Assembly: GCF_050947335.1 (NCBI RefSeq)
Contig: NC_134984.1
Coordinates: 9,777,926-9,841,925, forward strand
DNA length: 64,000 bases
Direction: 5' to 3'
Source: Megachile rotundata
Lineage: Eukaryota; Arthropoda; Insecta; Hymenoptera; Megachilidae
Part shown: one piece after another, positions 49,705-60,959 of the stretch
Layout of the letters: each line of letters starts with the position of its first letter
Position numbering within the stretch: the first letter of the stretch is position 1
Position numbers and translations under genes: made by a program
Notes under the pieces: generated by a model
The model's input: the letters and a program-made list of their open reading frames with translations, nothing else
Told to the model about the DNA's origin: nothing
Database searches by the model: none

Positions 49705-52700
49705 TTAGTAAACAACATTTAAACCTTTCTTCGCTGCGATTGGTAACTTTTCACCTCGGAAGAACGGATTATGCTCCTGAAATAAAAGGTTGCAAATTTG
49801 TTTATTTTTGATGCACAGAAAATATTGTCTCTAATTAATAACAGACTGTTCAAACAAAATTTTCACAATTATTGAAATGGTGCAGTAATCTTTTTTAAAT
49901 GCATTATAGGTACAGGGATGCACTAATTTGAAACATTTGTATTTAATATAAATTATAAGCAAAAATAAGAGATACAGTAATGTAAGAAATAAGGTAAGCT
50001 GATTTTTTTCATCAATCATAAAAAGTCGATTCATTTCGATTAAAAGTAAAAACAATAATATTGATCGCAGTGTATCTTACAGCTTGAAACTGATCGACGA
50101 TCTGATTGAAATTGGAATTTTGAATGTGCATGCTTGGTAGACTGTTGCTATTTGTAGAATCAACAGGGCAATGCAACATGTGTTCGGTGTCGCACATGCA
50201 ATCCTGTGCGCTTTGGTAATCCCTGCTGAATGCGGCTGTATTTTCAAAGTCCATGATGCAGTTATCGCCTGCACAAAAATCATTTAATAAAATTGTAATT
50301 GTTTTAACAAGTACAATGTACTACATATATTATACATTTGTACCTTAGAGTAAGAGAATATATCAATGATTCCATGTAAATCATATTTATGTTAAAATTA
50401 TACTACATACATTTCAGAAAGTAATTTTAGGAGTTACCAGACATATTAATTATTTTTAGCAAATTAAACCTAAAAAATGAGGGCCCGAACACGCATATAA
50501 GGAAAATAAAAAAATGAATATTTCGACATTTTGGCGACGCAGTATGGTCCCTGTGGCATTTAGAAACAAATTTCTATTAGGGTTTAATGCGTTTTGATGT
50601 CTAATAAAGCCAGAAAATCAAGTTTCGTCGAATTCGGTCCAAAACGGTACAGGTGGCGCCATCTAGCGCCGAGCGGCGGAACCACGAAAAACTAAAATTT
50701 GGATTTTCTCCGAAATTAGGCAATTTTACGTATTTCTGAGGGTCAGAAATTGTTCTGTGATCTCTCTAGAACCTATGTATCGCCACAAGAACCCCCAAAA
50801 AGCGCTAGAAAAGAAAATAGAAAAATAGTCCAAAACATGGACTAAAAAATTGGCGTCCATCTAGCGGTGAAAGTTGGAACTACAAAAATATAAAAATGCG
50901 ATTTTCTCGAAAATTAGCGAACTTTGAGTACTTCCGAGACTCAGAAAGTGTTATGTGATCGCATTAGAAGCAAAATAAAGCAATAAAAGTTTCCTAAAGG
51001 CTTTAATAAAGAAAATAAAAAAAATATCATTTTATGGTCAAAATTTGTGGCGCCATCTAGCGGCGAAACTGTGAACTAAACTGAAAAAACGTATGTCCGA
51101 ACACGCGTTAAGGAAAAATATAGAAAGTCATATTTCGCAACTTTGACGATGTAGTATGCTTCTGTAGACATTTTAAAGCAATTTCTGTTGAATAAGTTAT
51201 TCATTTTTTTGCCTATTAAGCCTAGAAAATTAATTTTTATTTGACTCCTTAACGCGTGTTCGGACATACGTTTTTTCAGCTTAGTTCGCAGTTTCGCCGC
51301 TAGATGGCGCCACAAATTTTGTCCATAAAATGATATTTTTTTTATTTTCTTTATTAAAGCCTTTAGGAAACCTTTATAGCTTTATTCTGGTTCTAATGCA
51401 ATCACATAACACTTTCCGAGTCTCAGAAGCACTCAAAGTTCGCTAATTTTCAAGAAAATCTCATTTTTATATTTTTGTAGTTCCAACTTTCACCGCTAGA
51501 TGGACGCCAATTTTTTAGTCCATGTTTTGGACTATTTTTCTATTTTCTTTTCTAGCGCTCTGAGGAGGTTCTTGTGGCATTATATAGATTCTAGATAGGT
51601 CACAAAACAATTTCTGACCCTCAAAAATACGTGAAATTCCCTAATTTCGGAGAAAATCGAAATTTTAGTTTTTCGTAGTTCCGTCGCTCGCCGTTAGATG
51701 GCGCCACCTGTACCGTTTTGGACCGAATTCGACAAAAATTGATTTTCTGGCTTTATTAGGCATCAAAACGCATTAAACCCTAATAGAAATTTGTTTCTAA
51801 ATGCCTCAGGAACTATACTACGTCGTCAAAGTGTCGAAATATTGCACTTTGCATGCGCAGTAGAATTGACAGGCGGCTCATGTACGTATCACAAGACTGC
51901 CACAAAATAATTAATTACTCATTATCCGAACATTATTTACGAACTTTACGAATAATTAATTACTCATTATCCGAACATTATTTTACCATGTAAATAATGC
52001 ATTGCTGACTATTCTTTAATCATAAGTGTTCAATTTTTAATACTTAAATAGAGTAATTAATATGCTCATACAGTTCCAGAGCTGTCTTCCCGAGACGTAA
52101 AGTGCACTTGCTTTTAAAACTACTTTCATTAATTATTTATTTTGAAAATGCTCATGCTTACTGAACCCCATTTTCCCTAGGAAAACCTTGTACTCAATTT
52201 TAATTGTGCATATATAAAAACAAGTTATTTAAAAAATTTGTACATTTCAACTCATGTAATAAATAAAACAATAATATAATATATTAAAATTTAAAAAATG
52301 TTCTTTCAGTATTGTGAATAGATTTACAGGCGTAATATACTTTTAACGAAGCACATTGTATATGTACTTACTTGTATATCCAACGGGACAAGGGTTAGGT
52401 GGCGTGCAATATGCAGGCAAAGCGTTCTCCGCTTTCTCGTCCGCAATGTATTTGATGCTTCCAGGTTTGATCTTCTGTCTGCCGTTCGCTTTGTCGTTCT
52501 CGTTCAGACGTTGATGGCTCCATAACGTACTATGCCGCAAGTATTCCTGATCGCGAATGCTAGGATTAGGATTTAATGTGTCGATGCTGTCGTAGTCAGC
52601 AGGCAATTCGATAGGAATTTCCTTTGGTTTGTCCTGGTATTCCAAATACGAGTCTGCTGCATCCACGAGGTCATTTCCCATTTGGTTGATTAATTCTCGG

Positions 52701-54050
52701 AGGAAAGTATCAGGCAATAGTTGATCCTCCTTCAATCAGAGAATAATGGTTATAAGGTTTACTTATAATGTGAGTTATAAGTTATTAGGTCGAGTCATAA
52801 GTAACTTCCGATGCAGCTAAATAGATTTTATTGTGTGTATGGTGAGATTATGAAGGTCACCACGAGTTGTTGAAGTCAAATTTAACAATTACTGCGAATA
52901 AATACATTCAGCAATTGCAAAGAGTGCAAGAGAAACTCCTAGAAAAGCGCCCTGCACTCGTCAATCGCAGAAATGTCATTCTTTTACACGACAACGCGCG
53001 ACCGCATACAGCAAGGGTGACTCAAGAAAAAATTCTTGAGCTTGGATGGTCTGTTTTACCACATCCAGCTTACTCCTCAGATCTTACCCCGACAGACTAC
53101 CACCTTTTCTGTTCCTTACAAAACTTTTTAAATGGAAAAACCTTCAATTCTGAAGAGCAAGTCAGGCAGGCTGTTGAAAGCTTCTTCCAGTCCAAACCAA
53201 CCACATTTTACAAGGAAGGAATTGATAAAGTACCAGGAAAATGGGAGAAGGTTATAGAAAATAGTGGTGAATATATAATAAAATAATATAATTTTGTTGT
53301 TTAATGAGAACGAAATAAATGTCTGATAAAAAAACGGAAGTTACTTATGACTCGACCTAACAGATAGTTAGTTTATTATGAAGTATTTATATTGTGGCTA
53401 CGTCTGCCATCGCATTCTTGCCAATGTATCTTTTCTTCTAAACTTTCTTAACTTTCTCTTTGTTTTAAATATTTCTAGGTACTTCCTATTCTGCAATCTT
53501 CAGTTTTCCGAGGGTCTCGTGCAAGTTTGATTAATGTTAGATTGCATATTTGGCAGTTAGACTTATACGAGACTATTCTTTTCATTGACTTTGTCTTTCA
53601 GCCCTTCGACGTTTCACTCTGAGGATCACATAACCTGTTACAAGCTATTTTCTCAGAAAGTATTGCACATATTGATCTGATTTTTTTCTAAATTAAATGA
53701 AGACGTGGGAACTAACTGCTCTACATGTACAATAATTTATTTGTTAGATTTTAATGCATTTTATAATAATTAACAGTTATTGAAATAAGCGAAATCATCC
53801 TTCATGTATGTGTATAACTAATGCGAAATCAGTTTTAAATGTATCCACCTATTTTTTGCAGTAATTCTTCAAGAATGCAGAATACAACAAATACTTCATA
53901 TATTGTTCTTTAAATTACCAATTTAATTGTATTCTATTAAAAGATCGTAATGTTCGAAATTAGTGAGAAAAATGTTACCTTCATTGGCGGAGGCAAATAC
54001 ACTGACGCCTGAACAGCAGCAGCCACAAAAAGGAACGGAATCCAGTACAT
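49705..54050 (-). CDS. 7B2: Neuroendocrine protein 7B2 (secretogranin V), prohormone convertase 2 chaperone
   Basis: Secreted chaperone of proprotein convertase 2 in neurosecretory cells. Coding exons: 54050-53979, 52729-52372, 50268-50081 and 49776-49705; phases join to 229 codons plus TAA. A signal peptide, MYWIPFLFVAAAVQA, opens the protein. The central conserved part contains LLPDTFLRELINQMG and the hallmark PPNPCPVG (near residue 138), followed by DFENTAAFSRDYQSAQDC. The C-terminal piece NPFFRG..LPIAAKKG matches the convertase-inhibiting CT peptide of the family. No polybasic cleavage site is visible just before it. A non-coding first exon with a strong donor lies at about 55500-55306 and splices to 54068. 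The two introns hold a 1.3 kb palindrome and a mariner remnant. Confidence 0.93.
50517..51842. repeat. 1.3-kb near-palindrome with six CTCF-like motifs
   Basis: Two arms of about 597 bp (50517-51113 and 51246-51842) are reverse complements with scattered mismatches, around a 132-bp centre. Each arm consists of three related units of about 197 bp, each with a motif of the CGCCATCTAGCGG type: 50655-50670, 50852-50867, 51049-51063 on the left and 51297-51311, 51493-51508, 51691-51704 on the right in inverse orientation. A header, CCGAACACGC, at 50485 recurs at 51097, so the arm begins to repeat itself before it flips. It has no open frame of interest. It lies in a 7B2 intron. It is probably a foldback-type or MITE-derived element. 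Confidence 0.85.
52785..53360 (+). mobile_element. Internally deleted mariner element
   Basis: Perfect 26-bp terminal inverted repeats, TTAGGTCGAGTCATAAGTAA with CTTCCG, lie at 52785-52810 and 53335-53360. The 576-bp element keeps only the 3' part of a mariner transposase. It is about half the usual length of a mariner (near 1.3 kb), so the left half of the gene has been lost. The element lies in the 7B2 intron 52730-53978. TA occurs at both edges. Confidence 0.93.
52846..53286 (+). pseudogene. Mariner transposase, C-terminal fragment
   Basis: This is an open fragment of about 146 codons with the second and third catalytic Asp: HDNARPH and, after 34 residues, TPTDYHLF, which is the DD34D signature of mariner. 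The start, the helix-turn-helix region and the first catalytic Asp are absent, and an in-frame stop (TGA) lies directly upstream at the deletion joint. It cannot encode an active enzyme. The fragment itself has no internal stop, so the deletion derivative looks fairly young. Confidence 0.92.
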
Positions 54051-54068
54051 GGTTTCAAATGCGGATAT

Positions 54069-55260
54069 CTACAAATTAATAAGTGTATATTAACTAACTG
54101 AAAGTTAAAATAAGTTATACAACCCAATAAATAGTTAACTAAATTTTAGATGAACGTTTCTCAACATGTTTGCTACAAGTGTCACATGTGACCTCCATTT
54201 TTCTTTTATATCGTTTCAAACAAACCAAAGTCAACATTTATCACGTAATATAATAACTGTGCATTGTATGAAATTATATTAATTCATATTATATAACTTT
54301 ATAACAAAAGAATGTGGTCATTAATAATCAAATTACTAATTTAGTAAGGTAATTTGACCAACTGGAAGTTAATGTATTAAAATTCAGAAAATTAAATATG
54401 TGTAATTAGAAGGATGTTTTACTACTGTAAATATTAATTTTCTGAAAGGAAAAATTTATTTTGAAATTGCTATTTGTAAAATAAATAATATCTTGAATGA
54501 AATAGTTTAATTTAGAAAAATCTTTTTATTACTAAATAGGTGTATTCAAATGCATGTTTTGTACAGCAATAATAATACATATAATGATCATTCTATATAT
54601 GTTATGATACAACAAAATTATATTAATACATTTCACATTATTTTATCATTTTATTCAAAGAAAGAAGGCAATCAGCAATGAAGAAGAAGTTATTAATCTA
54701 ACTGGTGATAAACTGACAATTAACGTAATAAAGTTGACAAAATTATTAGTACATCACATCAGCAGATAATATCGGTAAATAATACAAGGAAATACATATT
54801 AGTAAATAATGTTAGCAAACACATATTAGTAAATAATACCAAATACAAATTATCATGTGTTTCATCAAATATCACTTCTCTAAATGTAAACAATTACTCC
54901 TCAGCTTCGTTATTTACAAGATTTACGAGACTAGATTTCACGAGCCAAAATCTTCTCCAAAAATTAGTTACAAAACTATTACAACGAAATAAACAATACT
55001 GCAGCGAAAATAATTCAGTCTTGTTATTCCCATTACTAGATGACTGCATATAAACATATTGTATAAGAACAATAACAAAAATAAGTTGCAAATATGTAAT
55101 AATCACAATGCACATCATTAACAATAAAAAAATACACAATTCTATTATTATTACTCAATCAACGATTTTTGGAAAAACACCAATCTGTCCACAAGATGAT
55201 CAAAACAAATAAGTCTCCCATAATAATAAATCAGTTACAATGAAGGTATCCTATCGAAAT
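54069..55260. other. 7B2 5' intron, no other gene recognised
   Basis: AT-rich sequence between the inferred first exon and the start-codon exon of 7B2. No repeat array or coding frame of note. Confidence 0.5.
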
Positions 55261-55305
55261 CAATAGTTTTCAGGTATGTACTCGAGTTTGAAAGAAAGAA
55301 CTTAC

Positions 55306-55560
55306 CTGCACGATTGTCAAGAAAGAACGAAGAACTCTTGGAGATATCGCGAGAGTTGCGCTCTTCGGGTTCGGTTGCGTCTTCGACGACCGGAAATGGC
55401 GCTGTGTTCGTCCAGAATCAAAGTATTGATCCGTATTTTCCACGTCGCTTTTCTCCACCTCCTGCAATCGCCCCCGCAACCCACATTCGTAAAAGCGAGT
55501 TACGAGCAGAGGTCAACCGATGGCCGAGCCTCGTGACGTCGTTTCGACGATTAAGGATGA
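55306..55560 (-). promoter_or_regulatory. 7B2: 7B2 non-coding first exon and promoter area
   Basis: A GC-rich block that ends on the minus strand in CGTGCAG followed by the donor GTAAGTTC (55305-55304). The acceptor AG at 54070-54069, eighteen bases before the 7B2 start codon, would receive it. A CRE-like TGACGTC lies at about 55534-55540, close to the expected start of transcription. Open frames in this block overlap on both strands and are not taken as coding. Confidence 0.5.
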
Positions 55561-55816
55561 GTATCGGGCTTGACGATAATTCCTGGCCGCTTCGAGTACT
55601 TAGTGACGCAATGGAAATCGAACATAGAAAAGCTAATCGTTCGGTACCTCCAAAGAATTCAATATTTAAAGCTGTTTGTTACGTCAGTATTCTATCAAAT
55701 AATGAATAGTTATTATTTCAAATCGTACTTCAAGATTCAACTGTTGAATAGTAGGAACATGTTTATAAATCAGCAATTAGAATCATTTTTTGAACTTTTT
55801 AAGTTTTGAAAAATCT

Positions 55817-56295
55817 CTTTATTTGAGAACCTCTAAAATCTTGCGTAATTAGAATAATATATAATGCGGGATAAAGTGAAGTTTTGAATAAGAAATTTTT
55901 CAGCTATGAATATAACAAATTTCTTTATTTGAGAACTTTTGATCTTGGGTAATTAAAATAATGAATAATTCAGAATAGAACCAATTTTTGAATAAAACCT
56001 TCTGGAATGTTGAACAAGAAAAATCTCTTTATTTGAGAACCTCTGAAATCTTGTATAATTAGAATAATGTATAATTCAGGATAAAATGAATTTTTTGAAT
56101 AAGAACAAGTCTTGAATATGGGAAATCTCTTTATTTGAGAATTTTCGAAATCTTGAATAATTAAAGTAGTGAATGATTCAGAATATAAATAATTTTTGAC
56201 GAAGAACTTTTTATAGTCTAGAATAGAAAAAATTTCTTTATTTGAGAACTTTTGAAATCTCGAAAAATTAAAGTAATGAATAATTCAGGATTTTA
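55817..56295. repeat. Tandem array of five units, 92-114 bp each
   Basis: The phrase CTTTATTTGAGAACxTxTxAAATCTTG recurs at 55817, 55923, 56037, 56129 and 56236. Units also share AATTAxAATAATGxATAATTCAG. Spacing varies because of indels. Confidence 0.85.
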
Positions 56296-56704
56296 GTGAT
56301 TATTCGAAAATATATACATAGTATGTATGAAGTTATGGTATCATGCAACAGAGGGTTGAAAAGACGATTCGATATTGAAGTCTGAGATCTATGGTTATTG
56401 CGTTCAAATGGAGAATTTCGAGATATAAAGTACTTTACTATTAGTATCTACCATTGCTTAGAATTGCATTTATGGTATATTAATTCGAAGCATAAAGTTT
56501 AATTAAAATGTCAATTTAATATTTTAATATTTAGAATATTTATTTATTTTTTTTAGTAGTAAAGTTCTTAAGTAAAAGTTTAAGACCATACACTATTTTC
56601 ATTACTTTTTTGTATTTTTAGTGTAATGCGAAAGACTGAACTAAATTTAAGAACAAATTTGAGTAATTATTGATGTATCATATAAATATATTATGCAAAG
56701 AGTC

Positions 56705-57615
56705 CATTTGCATAAATAGAATAGTAAAATAGTAACATGGTAGAATAGTAAAGCAGTAAAGTAGTAAAGTAGTAAAAGAGTAAAATGGTGAGATAGTAAA
56801 GTAGTAAAATAGTAAAATGGTGAAATAGTAAAATAGTAAAATACTAGAATAGTAACATAGCAAAATAGTAAAATAGTAAAATAGTAAAATAGTAAAATAA
56901 TAAAATAGTAAAATAGTAAAATAGTAAAATAATAAAAAAATAGAATAGTAGAATAGTAAAATAGTAGAATAGTAAAATAGTAGAATAGTAAAATGGTGAA
57001 ATAGTAAAATAGTAGAATAGTAGAATAGTAACATAGTAAAATAGTAAAATAGTAAAATAATGAAATAGTAAAATAGTAAAATAGTAAAATAGTTAAATAG
57101 TAAAATAGCAGAATAGTAAAATAGTAGAATAGTAAAATGGTGAAATAGTAAAATAGTAAAATAGTAAAATAGTAAAATAGTAAAATAGTAAAATAGTAAA
57201 ATAGTAAAATAGTAAAATAGTAAAATAGTAAAATAGTAAAATAATGAAATAGTAAAATAGTAAAATAGTGAAATAGTAAAATAGCAGAATAGTAAAATAG
57301 TAGAATAGTAAAATGGTGAAATAGTAAAATAGTAGAATAGTAACATAGTAAAATAGTAAAATAGTAAAATAGTAAAATGGTAAAATAGTAAAAAAGTAAA
57401 ATAATAAAATAGTAAAATAGTAAAATAATAAAATAGTAAAATAGTGAAATAGTAAAATAGTGAAATAGTAAAATAGCAGAATAGTAAAATAGTAGAATAG
57501 TAGAATAGTAAAGTAGAAAAATAGAAAAACAACGAAATAGCAATATAGCATAATAGAAAAATAGCAAAATAACAAAATATTGAAATAGTAAAATAATAAC
57601 ATAATAAAATAGTGA
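56705..57615. repeat. AAAATAGT octamer array, about 900 bp
   Basis: Nearly uninterrupted 8-bp units AAAATAGT, with AGAATAGT, AAAATGGTG and AACATAGT variants. Because 8 is not a multiple of 3, one array is open in several minus-strand frames (up to 306 codons of Phe, Tyr, Leu and Ile). These frames are artefacts of the repeat. Confidence 0.95.
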
Positions 57616-58065
57616 AATTTATACCTTTCCTATTTCACTATATAACAGTAAATATTTCACTGCACTTTATTAATATTTTACTGATTAACAGTAATATAGA
57701 ATATTAAAATTTACAAAATTCAGTAGCAGATGTATACAACAATAGTGGTAAAAAATTGTTACTAGCTACAATTTTTTTATCAGCTTTAAAAAATAATAAG
57801 AACATTAATGCTTTAGTTATCACAATATCAAACACCAGTATTTTAATCTAATTTTCCATTCGACATTTCAAGTATCGTTTGCTTGTTCACCAATTTCTCA
57901 AGTAAAATTCATCTAAATTAGATTTGTACTGTCAGCCAGAGCTGGTACTTATAACACTTAGCATATTTAAGCTACTTATATAATACCTTAAGTATATTAT
58001 CATCATAGTACATTATAACGTAAGATTCTTATGTATAATAGACTATAAGATTTTACTCTGTGTTA

Positions 58066-58238
58066 CAGTAGATTCTCGTTATATTGCCGCTTTCATAAAA
58101 ATTTTCGTGTACTTACATATACTATTAATGTTGTTTCATCATTATGGAACATTTAAGAGGTTATGTAAATATGTTGCAAATTCAGAAAACTTTCCACTCT
58201 TAAAACTTTGTCTTGGGCAATATAACGAGAGTTTACTG
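58066..58238. mobile_element. pogo/Tc1-type MITE with TA duplication
   Basis: It starts CAGTAGATTCTCGTTATATT and, read from the other end, CAGTAAACTCTCGTTATATT, then GCC at both ends. The ends match at 21 of 23 positions and are flanked by TA on both sides. The element is 173 bp with no coding capacity. End fragments of the same family lie near 11037-11055 and 58405-58425. Confidence 0.8.
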
Positions 58239-58239
58239 T

Positions 58240-59640
58240 ATCATAAATTCTTATTGTATCTGTAATACGTATTATAAGTTACACTTATATCATTACATAC
58301 ATATGCACTTATATATTAAACTTACATACTCATAGATTATGAATTATACATATACACTTATATTCCACTCTTACAACCTCCTGGCACGGTATCACCTCGT
58401 CCATGACAATATAACGAGAGTTTATCATACGACAAAGTCTTATGATTAATATATATCTATAACAAATATTATACTTATGTATTTTAAAACTTATATACTT
58501 CATAAACTCGTATACATTAAAAAGTGCATATTGTAGCAAATATTTATCAGAAACACTTTCACGAAGCGTCATTAGTGGCAGGACTGTAGCACAAAATGGA
58601 AGTTTCACGAGGGTAGAGAGATCAAAAGACCCCTGAGTCTCATTACGGTCGTATATAAACGTCCATTAATAATTGTCTCGCTTTGTGTATTTCTAACACA
58701 ATTTTCGAAATCTAATTGCTACAGCGTTTGCTGTTACTGGAGAGAAATTGGTACTTTCATTTTACCGTGTTTCTGTCAAAGCTTATTCTCCAAAATTTAT
58801 ACGAAATTGTAGACATTAATTCATGTGACGTACTTCAGTATATTATTTGCGAATGTTTATAGAGTATTAGTTTAAATTTGTATTAATATCATGTAACGTG
58901 GGTACATATACATATCGCAATTTTGTGAAAAATTTTCTAAAATGTTGAACACAAAATAATTGCAATTTTCATTCTTCAAAATTTAATTTTTCAATTTCAG
59001 TTTTTATTCTTTTCAAGCTTCTATTTATTGTAGCTTACTAATTTTAGTAATTTAACTTTTATTATTTAGTTTTGTTTACTTAGAGAACCACATTACAATT
59101 GCAATAATACAATATAGATAGAAAATAAAATACTGAAATACAATATAGATATAGCAAACCGTAAAAATTTAGTAAAAATTTGAATAATTTGTCAGTGTAA
59201 GTTCAAAACAACTCAGTATAAATTTTTATTATATAAACAACCGCTTTCTACTTTCTACTTTCAGTTTATTATATAACCAATTACTATTTTACTGTGAACT
59301 TATATAATTATATTAAAATTAATATGGATATTAAATATTCGTTTATTAATAAACAATTGATTTTCCCCTGCTTACGTATTTTAGATCACAAAAGGATTAT
59401 AGAGGATTCGAGATATTATTTTTATTTCGCATTTAAGAATAGAAATTATTCTGAGAAAAATATTGAAAATCGAACAGCAAAAAGAAGAAAGTGGGAGAAC
59501 AGAGAAAAAATAAAGGTAGTGCTGCTCGATCATTAGATGCACCTTCTCATCTCAAGCCTGGCTGCTGATCCGCTTAACTCCTCGTGGTAGGAAAATAATT
59601 GCTTCATTTGGAAATCTGTTTTTAGGAAAAAATAATGGAA
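58240..59640. other. No recognised gene
   Basis: AT-rich sequence, with a slightly GC-richer patch at 58550-58700 that includes TATATAAA on the plus strand. A plus-strand frame at 59294-59536 (80 codons) lacks any recognisable motif. Confidence 0.4.
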
Positions 59641-60330
59641 AACCTTTTCACGGTTTATTCAATTTTTCGATATTTACAAAATGTTGACGTTAACATTTGT
59701 CGATATATTTAAATATTTAAACAGTATATTGATGTCAACATATTGTTAGAACAAATATTGATGTCAATATTTATGAACATATTTAAATGTTGAAGTAAAT
59801 ATTGATATTAATATTTGTCAATATAATTATGTACATTAAACAAAATATTGATGTTAATATTTATCAAACTGTCTATGTATATTAAAAAAATATTAATGTC
59901 AATATTTATGAACATATTTAAATATTGAACAAAATGTTGATATAAATATTTATCAATATAACTATTTATATATTAAACAAAATATTGATGTTAATATTTA
60001 TCAAACTATGTATATTAATAAAATATATTGACGTTAATGTCTACGAACATATTTAAACATTGAAATAATATTGATATTAATATTTATCAAAATATTTAAA
60101 TAACATAAAGGATATTGATATCAATATTTATCAAGATATTTAGAAAATATATTAATAACAATATTTATTAAAATATCTATGTATTAATAAAATATTGACA
60201 TTAATTTTTATTAAAGTATTTAAATATTGAAAATGAATATTGTTATTAATATTTATAAAGACACTTAGTTACTTACTAACAAAAATTGATATCAACATTT
60301 ATGAATGCATTTAAACATAAAAAAATCTAA
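59640..60330. repeat. AATATTGATGTxAATATTTAT tandem array
   Basis: A word of about 45 bp recurs with drift, and a larger step of about 136 bp is visible (ATGTCAATATTTATGAACAT at 59761 and 59896; ATGTTAATATTTATCAAACT at 59851 and 59988). Confidence 0.75.
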
Positions 60331-60959
60331 ATATTCAAATATTATAAAAAATTGAAATTAATAATAATACAATTTGAATATATTGAAATTATTATTTAAA
60401 GAAGTAAATATTAATTCTTATTAAAATATTTCTAACATTTTAAATCTGTTAATTACCTTTCATGCTGGAATTAATTATAAAATTTATAAAAAATGAATAC
60501 TGCGTACTTTTATTATAACTTTAATTTCTAAAAGCATTTCACGACAGAACTGTACATACGAAATAAATGAAAAAGCTTCCAGTTAAAACAAGAACATTAT
60601 TAAACTTTTAATATCATGAACGAAGAGAAGACTGTTGGATGATTTTGAAATAAGTTCTGTTAAATACAAGATTCAACGTGAAATAATTTTGTAGCGATGT
60701 AAATATCTCGCTGATTGCCTGTCAGAGTGTGTATATCTGTCATTCACGTCAATCGACATGGTATTGGCAGCTAAATGACTAAAATGTATCGAGGGATCCG
60801 CGTTAATTTACTCTGAAAGTGGGGTTTCTACTTCATATCATCACAAATATATTTTACATAAATGTAGGTGCGATACGTGTGTTATATGATATAAATATGT
60901 TGGTTATTTCACTGTACTTTTTAATGAACATCTTAGGTGGTCGATATAGTATTTTTAAT

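Noticed and set aside
55276..55709. Plus-strand frames over the 7B2 first exon
   Set aside because: They are antisense to the inferred 5' UTR exon and promoter and have no domain.
56647..57602. Long minus-strand frames (306, 284 and 169 codons)
   Set aside because: They are translations of the AAAATAGT octamer array in different frames. Composition is only that of the repeat.
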